A DNA stretch of 64,000 nucleotides. It comes from Betaproteobacteria bacterium (GTDB lineage Bacteria > Pseudomonadota > Gammaproteobacteria > Burkholderiales > Burkholderiaceae_C). The position numbers and the translations under genes are program-made. Within the stretch, counting starts at the first letter, position 1. Every line of letters begins with the position of its first letter. Below, piece by piece: positions 1-9,412 of this stretch. The notes below the pieces were generated by a model, which saw nothing but the letters and a program-made list of their open reading frames with translations, had not been told where the DNA came from and did not search any database. The stretch covers positions 186,001 through 250,000 of the forward strand of contig JADIZZ010000003.1 of assembly GCA_016704535.1 (NCBI GenBank). Direction: 5' to 3'.

Positions 1-1563
1 GTAGGCGCGCTTGTCGCCGATGACCACCGCGTCGGTGATGAAGGGGCTGAACTTGAGCTCGTTCTCCCACTCGCTGGGCGTGATGTTCTTGCCGCCGGCG
101 GTGATGATGATGTCCTTCATGCGGTCGGTGATGCGGAAGAAACCCGCGGCGTCCACCGTGCCGACATCGCCGGTGTGCAACCAGCCGTCGGCATCCACCG
201 TCTCGGCGGTCTTCTCCGGCTGGTTCAGGTAGCCCATGAAGACGTTCGGGCCGCGCACCAGCAATTCGCCGGTCACCGGATCGATCTTCACCTCGTTGAA
301 GGGTGCGGCCGTGCCGATGGAGCCCGGGCGCAGCTTGGAAGGCGGCGTGAAGGTGGCGCCGCCAGCGCACTCGGTCTGGCCCCAGCCCTCCGCCATGGGC
401 ACGCCCAGCGCCAGGTACCAGCGGATGAGGTCGGGCGAGATCGGCGCGGCACCGGTGAGCAGCAAACGTGCGCGGTGGATGCCTATCATCTTGCGCACGT
501 TGTTCAGCGCCAGCCAGCGCGCCAGGTGGAACTGCAGCTTCAACGGCGCCGGCACCGGCCGGCCCTCGAGCACGGCGTCGGCCACGCGTCCGCCAACGCC
601 AATGGCCCAGCCGTAGGCCAGCTGCTGCACCCGGCTGGCTTCGGAGATCGCCACCATCACGCCGGAGTAGAACTTCTCCCAGACCCGCGGCACCGCCGTG
701 AAGAGCGTCGGCGCGATCTCGCGCACGTTCTCGGGTACGGTGTCGGGGTTCTCGACGAAGTTCAGCACCGAGCCGGTGTAGACGCCGACGTACTCGCCAC
801 CGACTCGCTCGACGATGTGGCACAGCGGCAGGAAGGCCATGCGCTCGTCGCGCTCGTTCTGGTCGAAGACGTCGGAGTAGCCGCGCACGACGTAGATCAG
901 CCCGGCGTGGCTGTGCATCGCACCCTTGGGCCGCCCCGTGGTGCCCGAGGTGTAGACGAGGATCGCCAGGTCCTGCGGCCTGCGGCTCTTCAGCCGCGCT
1001 TCGAACAGACCGGGGTGTGCGCGGTCGTGCGCCGAGCCGAGCTCACGCAGGCGCTCCAGGCTGATGACCATGGGGTCATCGAGCCGGTGCAGTCCTTCCA
1101 TGTCGAAGACGACGATCAGGCGCAGCAGCGGCAGGCTGTCGCGCACTTCGAGCACCTTGTCGAGCTGCTCGTCGTCCTCGACGAACAGCACCGATGTGCC
1201 GGAATCGGCGCAGAGGTACTGCACCTGCGATGCCGCATCGGTCGGGTAGATGCCGTTGGACACGCCTCCGGCGCTGAGGATGGCGATGTCCGCGATGACC
1301 CACTCGACGACGGTGTTCGACAGAATGGACGCCATATCGCCGGGCTCGAAACCGATCGCGGCCAGGCCCATCGCGGTTTCGCGCACCACTTGCGCCGCCT
1401 GCTGCCAGCTCCAGCTGCGCCAGATGCCGAGCTTCTTCTCGCGCAGCCACACGCGCTCGCTGCGCAGCCGGGCGGCGTTCCAGAACATCTCGTGCAGCGT
1501 CTCGCCTTCCACCAGGCGCCCAGGGTGTCGCTGTTCCGTGGCCAGATTCCACAGTCCGGTCAT
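1..1563 (-). CDS. AMP-dependent acyl-CoA synthetase/ligase (long-chain fatty-acid type), 3' end outside window
   Basis: This enzyme activates a carboxylic acid with ATP and CoA through an acyl-adenylate. The reading frame opens with ATG (MTGLWNLATEQ) behind a GGAGG ribosome site and stays open for 521 codons to the window edge, so the C-terminal end is missing. ANL-superfamily motifs are visible: the phosphate-binding loop YTSGTTGRPKGA, the adenine motif GWGQTE, and the ribose-binding motif DGWLHTGDVG followed by the hinge region ITDRMKDII. The gene lies 25 bp downstream of livF on the same strand, so it is probably the last visible gene of the livHMGF operon. This pairing suggests that a transported aromatic or fatty acid is converted to its CoA thioester, but the substrate cannot be read from sequence. 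Confidence 0.9.
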   Translation of the reverse strand, partial: MTGLWNLATEQRHPGRLVEGETLHEMFWNAARLRSERVWLREKKLGIWRSWSWQQAAQVVRETAMGLAAIGFEPGDMASILSNTVVEWVIADIAILSAGGVSNGIYPTDAASQVQYLCADSGTSVLFVEDDEQLDKVLEVRDSLPLLRLIVVFDMEGLHRLDDPMVISLERLRELGSAHDRAHPGLFEARLKSRRPQDLAILVYTSGTTGRPKGAMHSHAGLIYVVRGYSDVFDQNERDERMAFLPLCHIVERVGGEYVGVYTGSVLNFVENPDTVPENVREIAPTLFTAVPRVWEKFYSGVMVAISEASRVQQLAYGWAIGVGGRVADAVLEGRPVPAPLKLQFHLARWLALNNVRKMIGIHRARLLLTGAAPISPDLIRWYLALGVPMAEGWGQTECAGGATFTPPSKLRPGSIGTAAPFNEVKIDPVTGELLVRGPNVFMGYLNQPEKTAETVDADGWLHTGDVGTVDAAGFFRITDRMKDIIITAGGKNITPSEWENELKFSPFITDAVVIGDKRAY

Positions 1564-1588
1564 CTTGCGACCTCCACGGCAACGTACC

Positions 1589-2368
1589 TCACCGCCATGT
1601 CTTCTTCTTCTTCCAGCGCCGCTCGCCGCGCACGCCGGCTTCCTTCATGCCGAGGTAGAACTCCTTGACGTCGTCCTTGTCGCGCAGCACCTCGCAGCGA
1701 TCTTCCATCACGATGCGGCCGTTTTCCAGCACGTAGCCGTAGTCGGCCGCGTTCAGCGCCATGTTGGCGTTCTGCTCGACGAGCAGGATCGTCGTGCCAC
1801 GCTCGCGATTGATGCGTACGACGATCTCGAAAATCTCCTTCGTGAGCTTGGGGCTCAGGCCCAGCGAGGGCTCGTCGAGCAGGATCATCCTGGGATGCGC
1901 AACCAGTGCACGCGCGATCGCCAGCATCTGCTGCTGTCCACCGGAGAGCAGCCCCGCGTCTTGCGCCGCACGCTCGCGCAGGATCGGGAAGTAGCCGTAC
2001 GAGGCCTCGATGTCGCGCGCCACGGCATCGCGGTCGCTGCGCGTATAGGCGCCCATCAGCAGGTTGTCGCGCACGCTCAACAGCGGGAACACCTCGCGGC
2101 CCTCGGGTACGTGCACGAGACCATGGCGCACGACCAGCGCCGGGTCGCAGGCGGTGATGTCGTGGCCGTCGAAGAGCACGCTGCCGCGGCGCGGGTCGAT
2201 GATGCCGGAGATGGTCTTGAGGATCGTCGTCTTGCCGGCACCGTTGCTGCCGAGCACGGTGGAGATCTCGCCGCGGCGCACCTTCAGGCTGACGCCGCGG
2301 ATGGCCTTGATCGGGCCGTACGCGCTCTCGACGTTGTTGAGCCGCAGGATGATGTCTTCGGTCGTCAC
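1589..2368 (-). CDS. livF: Branched-chain amino acid ABC transporter ATP-binding protein LivF
   Basis: One of two cytoplasmic ATPases that drive a HAAT-family (branched-chain amino acid or related acid) importer. Walker A GSNGAGKTT, signature LSGGQQQ and Walker B ILLDEPS are all present. The start is a GTG (VTTEDIILRL) whose GTGA overlaps the stop of livG, giving translational coupling and 259 aa. A longer upstream ATG in this frame lies inside livG and is not used here. The protein carries a basic C-terminal tail (RRWKKKKTWR) beyond the usual LivF end. The true cargo may be an aromatic or fatty acid, given the neighbouring CoA ligase. Confidence 0.93.
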   Translation of the reverse strand: MTTEDIILRLNNVESAYGPIKAIRGVSLKVRRGEISTVLGSNGAGKTTILKTISGIIDPRRGSVLFDGHDITACDPALVVRHGLVHVPEGREVFPLLSVRDNLLMGAYTRSDRDAVARDIEASYGYFPILRERAAQDAGLLSGGQQQMLAIARALVAHPRMILLDEPSLGLSPKLTKEIFEIVVRINRERGTTILLVEQNANMALNAADYGYVLENGRIVMEDRCEVLRDKDDVKEFYLGMKEAGVRGERRWKKKKTWR

Positions 2369-3171
2369 TGCTTCCTCCGCAGCGAGGACAGGTCGCCGGT
2401 GGAGCCGAGGTAGGCCTCGATCACGCCCGGGTGCGCCTGCACCTCGGCCGGCGTGCCCATCGTGAGCACTTCGCCCTGGTTCATCGCCAGCACGCGGTCG
2501 CTGACCTTGCTGACCAGCGCCATGTCGTGCTCGACCATCAGCACCGTGGCGCCGAACTCGCGCCGGATGTCGTCGATCCAGAACGCCATGTCCTCGGTCT
2601 CCTCGACGTTCAGGCCCGAGGACGGTTCGTCGAGCAGCAGCAGCCTGGGCTCGGCGCACAGCGCGCGCGCCAGTTCCACCACCTTGCGCACGCCGTAGGG
2701 CAGCCCGGCGATCATCGTGTCGCGGTAATGCTGCAGGTCGAGGAAGTCGATGATGCGCTCGACCTTCTCGCGCGCCTCCAGCGCCGCCAGCCTGGCTCTC
2801 TTCGTGAACAGCATGTCGTCGAGCAGGCCGGTGCCGCGGTGCGTGTGGCGGCCGATCAGCAGGTTCTGCAGTACGCTGGCATGCTCGAAGAGCTCGATGT
2901 TCTGGAAGGTGCGGGCAATGCCCAGCGAAGCCACGCTGTGCGCTGGCTTGCCTGTGAGCAGTTGGCCGTCATAGGTGATGCTGCCGGCGGTCGGCGTGTA
3001 GATCCGGCTGATGAGGTTGAAGACCGTCGTCTTGCCGGCGCCGTTCGGCCCGATCAACGTGAAGACCTCGCCGCGCTGCACGTCGAAGCTCACCTTGTTC
3101 ACGGCCAGCACGCCTCCGAAGCGCACGGTAAGGTCGCGCGCCGAGAGCAAGGGCGACGTGTCCGTGCTCAT
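2365..3171 (-). CDS. livG: Branched-chain amino acid ABC transporter ATP-binding protein LivG
   Basis: Second ATPase of the importer, 268 aa. Walker A is GPNGAGKTT and Walker B LLLLDEPS. The signature region reads LPYGVRKVVELARAL, the non-canonical form usual for LivG proteins. Its ATG overlaps the stop codon of livM (ATGA), and its own stop overlaps the GTG of livF, so livM, livG and livF are coupled in translation. The C-terminal LivG extension (PAEVQAHPGVIEAYLG) is present. Confidence 0.93.
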   Translation of the reverse strand: MSTDTSPLLSARDLTVRFGGVLAVNKVSFDVQRGEVFTLIGPNGAGKTTVFNLISRIYTPTAGSITYDGQLLTGKPAHSVASLGIARTFQNIELFEHASVLQNLLIGRHTHRGTGLLDDMLFTKRARLAALEAREKVERIIDFLDLQHYRDTMIAGLPYGVRKVVELARALCAEPRLLLLDEPSSGLNVEETEDMAFWIDDIRREFGATVLMVEHDMALVSKVSDRVLAMNQGEVLTMGTPAEVQAHPGVIEAYLGSTGDLSSLRRKQ

Positions 3172-4244
3172 CGCAGCCGGTCTGACTTCTGGAACGACTT
3201 CTGCCGCTTGAACAGGCCCTTGCGGTAGAAGGGGAACACGCTGAAGAAGGTGCGCACCTTGAGCCAGCGCCCGTACAGACCCAAGGGCTCGAAGAGCACG
3301 AAGGCGATGAGCACCAGCCCGTAGACCACGCTCTGCAGCCCTGGCGCCTGGCCGATGGCCGCCGGCAGCATGTCCTTGCCGGCTGCGATCAGCTGCGGCA
3401 TCGTGATCAGGAAGATCGCGCCGAGAAAGGCACCGTGCACCGAGCCCAGGCCGCCGATCACCACCAGCAACAGCAGGTCGATCGACTGGATGATGCCGAA
3501 CTGGTCCGGGCTCAGGAACCTGATCTGGTGCGCGTACAGTGCGCCGCCCAGCCCGACGAGAGCCGCCGAGATCACGAACGACAAGGTCTTGTAGTAGGCG
3601 AGATGGATGCCCATGCTCTGCGCCGAGATCTCGCTGTCTCGGATGGCGACGAAGGCGCGGCCCGTGGGTGAGCGCAGCAAGTTCAGGATGAGCAGCGTGC
3701 ACAGCACGCAGACCACGAGGCAGAGAAAGTAGAAGCCCGTGCCCGAGCCAACGTCCAGGCCGAAGAGTACGGGGTTCTTCACGTGCAAGCCGGCGTTGCC
3801 GCCGGTCAGCGATTCCCAGCGCGCCAGCACCTCCTCGACGATGAAACCGAACGAGAGCGTCGCGATGCCGAGGTAGATGCCCTTCACGCGCAGCGCCGGC
3901 AGGCCGACGACGATGCCGACCGCGCCCGAGAGGCCGGCGGCGCAGGCCAGCGCCAGCGGGAACGGCAGCCCGGCGTTCGTCAGCACCGCCTGCGTGTAGG
4001 CGCCGACGCCGAGGAAGGCCGCATGGCCGATCGAGAACAGCCCGGTGAAGCCCGCCAGCAGCATCAGCCCAAGGCCGACGATGGCGTAGATCAGCACGAA
4101 GGTCAGCTGCGCCAGCCAGTACTCGGGCAGCAGCCACGGGCTGGCCACGAGCAGCAGCCCAAGCACCGAATACCAGAAGCGGTGGCCCTCGTGCCTGGCC
4201 AGGCCGATGTCCTGGGCGTAGCTGGTCTTGAAGATGAAGCGCAT
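3168..4244 (-). CDS. livM: Branched-chain amino acid ABC transporter permease LivM
   Basis: Inner-membrane permease of the importer, 358 aa, with many hydrophobic segments starting near residue 25. It has the conserved LivM motifs GLMLLAGFTGLFSIGHAAF and VKGIYLGIATL, and the cytoplasmic coupling region RAFVAIRDSEISAQSMGI. The ATG at 4244 was chosen because the protein then starts with the family-like MRFIFKTSY. Upstream ATGs in this frame run through livH in another frame. Its stop overlaps the livG start. The C-terminus is a basic cytoplasmic tail (RKGLFKRQKSFQKSDRLR). Confidence 0.92.
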   Translation of the reverse strand: MRFIFKTSYAQDIGLARHEGHRFWYSVLGLLLVASPWLLPEYWLAQLTFVLIYAIVGLGLMLLAGFTGLFSIGHAAFLGVGAYTQAVLTNAGLPFPLALACAAGLSGAVGIVVGLPALRVKGIYLGIATLSFGFIVEEVLARWESLTGGNAGLHVKNPVLFGLDVGSGTGFYFLCLVVCVLCTLLILNLLRSPTGRAFVAIRDSEISAQSMGIHLAYYKTLSFVISAALVGLGGALYAHQIRFLSPDQFGIIQSIDLLLLVVIGGLGSVHGAFLGAIFLITMPQLIAAGKDMLPAAIGQAPGLQSVVYGLVLIAFVLFEPLGLYGRWLKVRTFFSVFPFYRKGLFKRQKSFQKSDRLR

Positions 4245-4255
4245 GGTTCGGGGAG

Positions 4256-5131
4256 CTACACCTTCTTGCGGGACGTTTCGCCGAACAGGCCGTTCGGCTT
4301 GACCATCAGCATGGCCAGCACGACCACGTAGGCCATCACGTCCTTGAAGCCCTCGGGCAGGTAGAAGCCCGACAGCGACTCGACGATGCCGATGATCAGC
4401 CCGCCGACGATGGCGCCGGGCAGGCTGCCGAAGCCGCCCACGACTGCCGCCGGGAAGGCCTTGAGCCCTATGAAGCCCATGTTGGCATGCACAAAGGTGA
4501 TGGGCGCCAGCAGCAGCCCGGCGATCGCAGCGACAGCGGCCGCCAGCCCCCAGACGATGCCGTTCAAGCGCTGCACCGGAATGCCCATGTAGTAGGCGGC
4601 GAGCTGGTTCTGCGAAGCCGCCTGCATCGCGATGCCCAGCTTGCTGTAGCGGAACAGCGCAAACAGCGCCACGCACAGCACCGCGGTGGCACCGATCACG
4701 ACCATCTGCTCGATGTTGATCACGAGCTCGCCGAGCTTGACGATGGCGTCCTTGTAGGGCACCGGCAGCGTGTGTGTATCGGTGCCGATGTTGGGCACCA
4801 TCGTGATCACGCCGCGCGCCACGTAGCCGATGCCGATGGTCAGCATCACGATGGAAAACGCGGGTTGGCCGAGCACGGGGCGGATCACCAGCCGCTCGGC
4901 CAGCATGCCAAAGGCGCCCATCGCAAGCACCGCGCTCGGCACCGCCAGCCAGAAGGGGAAGCCCAGCAGCGTCATCAGCGCCAAGCCGCAGAAGGCGCCC
5001 ATCATCATCAGATCGCCCTGAGCGAAGCTCACCGTCTCGGTGGCCTTGTAGATGAGGACGAAGCCGAGTGCGATCAGGCCATAGATGCACCCCTGGGCGA
5101 TGCCGCCGATGACGAGCTGCAACAACTGCAA
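4256..5131 (-). CDS. livH: Branched-chain amino acid ABC transporter permease LivH
   Basis: Partner permease to LivM, 291 aa, the usual LivH size. It opens with MQLLQLVIGGIAQGCIYGLIALGFVLIYK-like sequence and has the conserved motif FAQGDLMMMGAF and the coupling motif AMQAASQNQLAAYYMGI. It is the first gene of the operon livH-livM-livG-livF-acyl-CoA ligase. No periplasmic binding protein gene (livK/livJ) is visible upstream, so it may lie beyond the ligase, outside the window. Confidence 0.93.
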   Translation of the reverse strand: MQLLQLVIGGIAQGCIYGLIALGFVLIYKATETVSFAQGDLMMMGAFCGLALMTLLGFPFWLAVPSAVLAMGAFGMLAERLVIRPVLGQPAFSIVMLTIGIGYVARGVITMVPNIGTDTHTLPVPYKDAIVKLGELVINIEQMVVIGATAVLCVALFALFRYSKLGIAMQAASQNQLAAYYMGIPVQRLNGIVWGLAAAVAAIAGLLLAPITFVHANMGFIGLKAFPAAVVGGFGSLPGAIVGGLIIGIVESLSGFYLPEGFKDVMAYVVVLAMLMVKPNGLFGETSRKKV

Positions 5132-5353
5132 GAAGTGGACTCCCGAGCGCTGCCTTGAACCCGCCGGATACTAGCGGCGCGAGAGGCATGACCCACCGAT
5201 CGAAAACGCTGATACCGCGTCAGTACAGCGCCTCGGGTTCGCGGCCGTGCAGACCAGGGCGCCCTGCCAGCACCTCGCGTTCGCGCCCGTTCAGTTCGGA
5301 CAGCCCGGTGGTGACGCCGGTGCTGCCTGTGCGCCGTTACCCCAGAAAGCGCC

Positions 5354-5959
5354 TCAGCCGCGCTGCAGCTGCGCCAGTTCCTGCGGTGTGTTGGCGTTGA
5401 AGAACGCCCGCGGGTCATCGAACACCACGGTGGCGCAGCGATGGCGTGCAGTCCAGCCGTCGATCTTGCGTTCGCCGTCGTGCAGGTAGAGCAGCAGGCT
5501 TTCGAGCAGGCTGGACTTGAGCAGGCAGAACACCGGCTGCGTGCGAACCTGGCCTTCCTCCAGGCTGGCGGCCATCGCGATGTCGGCGTCCTCCTTCACC
5601 AGGGACTCGGCCAACCGAGCTACGAGATCGGCAGGGAAGTCGGGCGTGTCGCAGGGCACGGTCACCATGTAAGTTGTCTGGCACTGTTCCAGGCCCGCCA
5701 GCCAGCCTGCCAGCGGGCCGGGAAAGTCGGCCACCGGGTCGACCCACACCGGCACGCCCATCGACTCGTAGGCCGCCAGGTTGCGGTTGGCGTTGATCAT
5801 CAGCTGGCCCACCTGGGGTTGCAGGCGCAGCAGTGCGTGCATGGCCAGCGGGATGCCGTTGTGGGTCTGCAACCCCTTGTCGACGCCGCCCATGCGGGTG
5901 CCGCGGCCGCCGCACAGGATGAGGCCCGTGATGTCGGCCTCGGGGATGGCCTGGGTCAT
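5354..5959 (-). CDS. mobA: Molybdenum cofactor guanylyltransferase MobA
   Basis: Transfers GMP from GTP to molybdopterin cofactor to form the bis-MGD that formate dehydrogenases need. The protein has 201 aa. The nucleotide-binding motif [16 protein letters not shown] sits near the N-terminus, followed by the NANRN and PCDTPDFP motifs typical of MobA. The ATG is preceded by GGAGG and overlaps the stop of the upstream TorD-like gene (ATGA). The order polyferredoxin, TorD-like chaperone, mobA on one strand makes this a maturation operon for the FDH encoded at 13.8-19 kb. The 222 bp between mobA and livH show no convincing gene. Confidence 0.93.
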   Translation of the reverse strand: MTQAIPEADITGLILCGGRGTRMGGVDKGLQTHNGIPLAMHALLRLQPQVGQLMINANRNLAAYESMGVPVWVDPVADFPGPLAGWLAGLEQCQTTYMVTVPCDTPDFPADLVARLAESLVKEDADIAMAASLEEGQVRTQPVFCLLKSSLLESLLLYLHDGERKIDGWTARHRCATVVFDDPRAFFNANTPQELAQLQRG

Positions 5960-6588
5960 GACACCTCCAGCATGTCGAAGCCCTGGATCTCGACGTCCAG
6001 GAAGGCCTGCGTGAACATGGCCACCGCCGCCCAGACCCGGGCTCGCGGGTGGGCTTGCACGGTCGCGCAAAGCTGGCCCACCCAGGGCTGCACGTGCGCA
6101 CGGAAGAAGCGGCGCTGCTGCTCGAGGTTGCACACCGCCACATCGTCGCCAGCGATCAGGTAGCGCATCACTTCCAGCACGTAGGCGATGTGGTCCTCGG
6201 TCTCCATCGAGCCTTCGTCGCGCGTCAGCCCGAGGGAGGCCAGGTCGTGGCGCAGCGTGGCCAGCGGCTTCTCGTTGAGGAAGCCCGTGAGGTAGAAGGA
6301 CGCGTAGCTGAAGATCTCGGGCTTGCCGATGGCCAGGAACAGCGCCGCATGCTCGGCCGCCGCGGCTTCGGGCGTGGTGGCGCGCAAGGCACCTACCAGT
6401 TCCATCCAGGGCCCTTCGAGCAGGCCACCAGGCTCGGGCGCCTGCGTCACCGCGACGCCGAACTGCTGCAGCAACTCGGCGTCGGGCGGTGCCAGCCACA
6501 GGCGGGAGAGCAGACCGTAGAGCTCGGCACGCGCGAGCTCGTCGCTGTCGTCGAGGCTGGAAAACGAGATCGGGGCGGCGTCGGTCAT
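5956..6588 (-). CDS. TorD/DmsD-family molybdoenzyme chaperone (FDH-associated)
   Basis: A cytoplasmic helper of the TorD family, 210 aa and mostly helical. Such proteins bind the Tat signal or apo-form of a molybdoenzyme and hold it for cofactor loading before export. The family core is visible: the N-terminal [16 protein letters not shown] segment and the central [19 protein letters not shown] helix. The ATG at 6588 lies 4 bp past the stop of the polyferredoxin gene; an ATG 39 bp upstream would overlap that gene. The likely client is FdhA, whose Tat signal is encoded in this window. Confidence 0.88.
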   Translation of the reverse strand: MTDAAPISFSSLDDSDELARAELYGLLSRLWLAPPDAELLQQFGVAVTQAPEPGGLLEGPWMELVGALRATTPEAAAAEHAALFLAIGKPEIFSYASFYLTGFLNEKPLATLRHDLASLGLTRDEGSMETEDHIAYVLEVMRYLIAGDDVAVCNLEQQRRFFRAHVQPWVGQLCATVQAHPRARVWAAVAMFTQAFLDVEIQGFDMLEVS

Positions 6589-6592
6589 GCGA

Positions 6593-8775
6593 TTACAGGT
6601 CGGTGATGCGGACTTCGTTCGTGGCACTGAACATGTCTACGACACGGCAGTCGCTGCACATCTTCAGCCGTTCGGCGGCGGGGCCCTGGAAGGCGCTGTG
6701 GCCCGATAGCTTGCTCAGCATGTTCTCGATGGCGCGCAGCGTGCCGAAGGGCTTGCCGCACTTCACGCACTTCCAGGGTTCGGCCTCTGCGATGACGCGC
6801 ATCTGCTTGCGTGCCTTGCCGCCGTCGGCCAGCCACAGCCGCGGCTGCAGCGTCAACGCGTCCTCGGGGCAGGTGGTCACGCACAGGCCGCACTGCACGC
6901 AGTTCTTCTCGATGAAACGCAACTGCGGTGCATCGGGGTTGTCGGCCAGCGCGGCCTCGGGGCAGGCGCCGACGCAGCTCAGGCACAGCGTGCACTTCTC
7001 GGCGTTGACGATCAGCGAACCGAAGGGTGCGCCGGCGGCCGGCAGCGGCAGTTCGTCGACCGGCTTGGTTGCCTGCGCCAGCAGGTGGTCGACGGCCAGT
7101 TCCAGTGTGCTGCGCTTGTCGGCCTGCGCCGCAAAGGCGGCGGCACGGGCCACCGTCTGTGCCGGCTCGGCGCGCAGCGCTGCGTCCAGGGCGTGCAGGT
7201 CGCGCGCGTCACGCACTTCCAGCAGTCGGAAGTGCTGGCCGCTGTAGCCCAGGCCGCCGAGAACCGCCTGCGCCACGTCCATCTGTTCCTGCAGCGCCTG
7301 GCGGTACTCGGGCGCTTCTTCACCGGTGGTCATCACCCACACCTGGCTGGCGCCCTGGGCGATGGCCGACAGCCAGAGGTCGATGCCGATGCTGGCCGTG
7401 TGCCACACCGCCACCGGCAGCACGCGCGCGGGCAGGCCTTGCAGGCTGCGGTCGCGCCGGCTCAGGCTGGCGCCGCGGCCGAGTTCGTCGAGCAGACGCG
7501 TGCCGGCCTCCTGGCTGTGGATCAGCAGCGCCGCGTTGCGGCCGCCGGCGTGGCCATAGGCCGTCAGCATGGTGCGCAGGCGCCGGCCCATGTCCACCGT
7601 GCCCGGGTAGGCGAAGCTCATCGCGCCGCTGGGGCAGACCGTGCTGCAGGCGCCGCAGCCCACGCAGAGATACGGGTCGACGATGACGCCGCCCCAGGTC
7701 TGGCCCTTGGCCCGGCCCTTGCGGGAAGCGTCGCTGCGGATGGCGGTGGTGGAGCAGACGTCGATGCAGGCACTGCACCCCACCTGCTCGTTGCGGCTGT
7801 GCGCGCACAGCTTCTGCTCGTAGCGGAAGAAGCGCGGCTTGTCGAACTCGCCCACCATCTCGCGCAGCTTGAAGACGGCGTCGACCAGTGCGCGTTCGTC
7901 GCTGCCCACGTGCAGGTAGCCCTGTGGCGGCTGGTGCTGGCTGAAGGCCGGCGTGCTGCGCAAGTCGAGCACGAGGTCGAAGTTCTCGGTCTGGCGCAGC
8001 GGCTCGCGCGTGAAGTCGATGGCGCCGGCGGCTTCGCACACCCGCACGCACTCGCGATGCTTCTTGCACGCGTTCAGGTCGATCTGGTAGTCCAGCCCGA
8101 TGGCGCCTTCGGGGCAGATGTCGATGCAGGCGTTGCAGCGGGTGCAGAGGTCGAGGTCGATGGGGTTGTGGCTTTCCCACTCGGCCTCGAACTTGCCCAG
8201 CCAGCCCTGCAGGCGCGTCAGGCGCCCGCTGTAGATGGCGTGGCTGCGTGCCTGGCCCAGCGCGCTGCCGGTGCCGACAGCAGCAGGCTCACGTCCAGCT
8301 TGTCGGCCAGCATCGTCGCCGCGCGTTCGGCGGCTTCGGCCTGGCCGATGACGAGGCAGCGGCCCGCGCTGCGGTAGGTGACGGTGGGTACCGGCTCGGC
8401 CGCGGGCAACTGCGCGGCGGCCAGCAGGGCGGCGATCTTGGGCGTGGCCTGTCGGCCTTCCTGCGACCAGCCGGCGGTCTCGCGGATGTTGACGAAATGG
8501 ATGGGGCGTTCCTGCACGCCGGCCGCGCCTTCGGTCTCGGCGTTCAGTTCCAGGAAGAGACGGGCTTCCTGCGTGCAGGCCACCAGCAACTCTTCGCCCT
8601 GTGCCGTGGTGTCCTTGGCGGCGCGCTGGAAGTAGGCAGCCTCGCGCCGGCACAGCAGCGTGTGCACGAAGCCCAGGCCATCGGTGCTGGCGCCGGGGGT
8701 CTTCTCCAGCGCACGCTGCAGCGCCGGCGCGTCCAGCGGCAAGGTCTGGTTGCAGTTGCAGATCAGGGTCTTCAT
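6593..8775 (-). CDS. FDH-associated multi-cluster [4Fe-4S] ferredoxin-like protein, with an apparent -1 frameshift near 8275
   Basis: The protein is split between two frames. The first 165 or so residues (starting MKTLICNCNQTLPLD, ATG at 8775) read in one frame, which then stops at 8218. From about 8275 the family sequence continues in another frame to the stop at 6593. Adding one C to the CC at 8274-8275 (a G on the coding strand) joins LLLS to GTGSALGQARSHAIYSG and restores one 727-aa protein. The C-terminal part carries several ferredoxin motifs (CTRCNACIDICP, CVGCGACSTVCP, CTLCLSCVGACP, CVQCGLCVTTCP). These proteins commonly accompany FDH operons with DUF3305/DUF3306 and TorD-like genes; their exact role is unknown. 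The frame change could be a sequencing error or a real inactivation. Confidence 0.82.
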
Positions 8776-8859
8776 CAGTCCGGCGGCGCGTGGCGAGGCG
8801 GCGATTATGGGCGCGTGGTCTCCCCTCTCGGCATCAGGGCCGGCGCGCTAGACTGAGGC

Positions 8860-9405
8860 ATGCAAGCAGCCCCCGACGACAGCCAGGGCAAGGCGCCGCC
8901 CGGCCCCCGCGAACGCCCCGGTGCGCAGGTGGCGGTGGTGATGGAGCGTGTGCTGCAACCCAACCGCTGGGAGGATGCGGCGTTCCGCGTGCTCGAGGTC
9001 ATCCCCGACGAGGGTGGGTTCGGCGAGACGCCGCGCAAGCTGTTCGATGACGGCCGACATTCGCGCTGGCTCTATCCGGGCTTCCGCATCGAGCTCTTCC
9101 CCGACGAGTGCAAGGGCTACTTCCTCAATCTCACCTCGGGCAAGCCGGTCTGGTTCGTGATGTGGCGGCTGGACGAGAACGACCCGCTGATGGCCTGGCC
9201 GCAGCAGGTCAGCGTGTCCTACATCGAATGCGACCGCTGGATGGCGGCCGAGGAGCACGTGGACAACATCCCCTTGCCGGATCCGCTGTGCGAGTGGCTG
9301 CGCCTGTTCACCAACGAAAACTTCCGGCCCGAACAGAAGCGCAAGCAGCGCGCGAATTCCTTTCTGAGCCCGCAGGAGCGGGACGACCAGAGCGGCTGCG
9401 GATGA
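8860..9405 (+). CDS. DUF3305 domain-containing protein (FDH cluster)
   Basis: Soluble protein of 181 aa with no signal peptide. The core VMERVLQPNRWEDAAFRVLEV and the following LYPGFRIELFPDECKGYFLNL identify DUF3305. The family almost always sits next to DUF3306 and formate dehydrogenase maturation genes, but no biochemical role is known to me. It is transcribed away from the polyferredoxin gene, across an 84-bp gap. A TAGACT hexamer and a GAGG lie just before the ATG. The extended N-terminus (about 25 residues rich in P, G and Q) may not be part of the folded domain. Confidence 0.82.
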   Translation: MQAAPDDSQGKAPPGPRERPGAQVAVVMERVLQPNRWEDAAFRVLEVIPDEGGFGETPRKLFDDGRHSRWLYPGFRIELFPDECKGYFLNLTSGKPVWFVMWRLDENDPLMAWPQQVSVSYIECDRWMAAEEHVDNIPLPDPLCEWLRLFTNENFRPEQKRKQRANSFLSPQERDDQSGCG

Positions 9406-9412
9406 GGTGCCC

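Noticed and set aside
175..1668. Plus-strand open frame across the acyl-CoA ligase
   Set aside because: Antisense to a clear AMP-binding enzyme; composition is that of a shadow frame.
5132..5353. Possible small genes between livH and mobA
   Set aside because: Short frames exist on both strands, but none has a ribosome site plus plausible protein sequence. One minus-strand stretch looks codon-like yet has no start after an in-frame stop.
8218..8310. Programmed -1 ribosomal frameshift in the polyferredoxin gene
   Set aside because: No X-XXY-YYZ slippery sequence or obvious stimulatory element is present at the junction; a one-base deletion or error is simpler.
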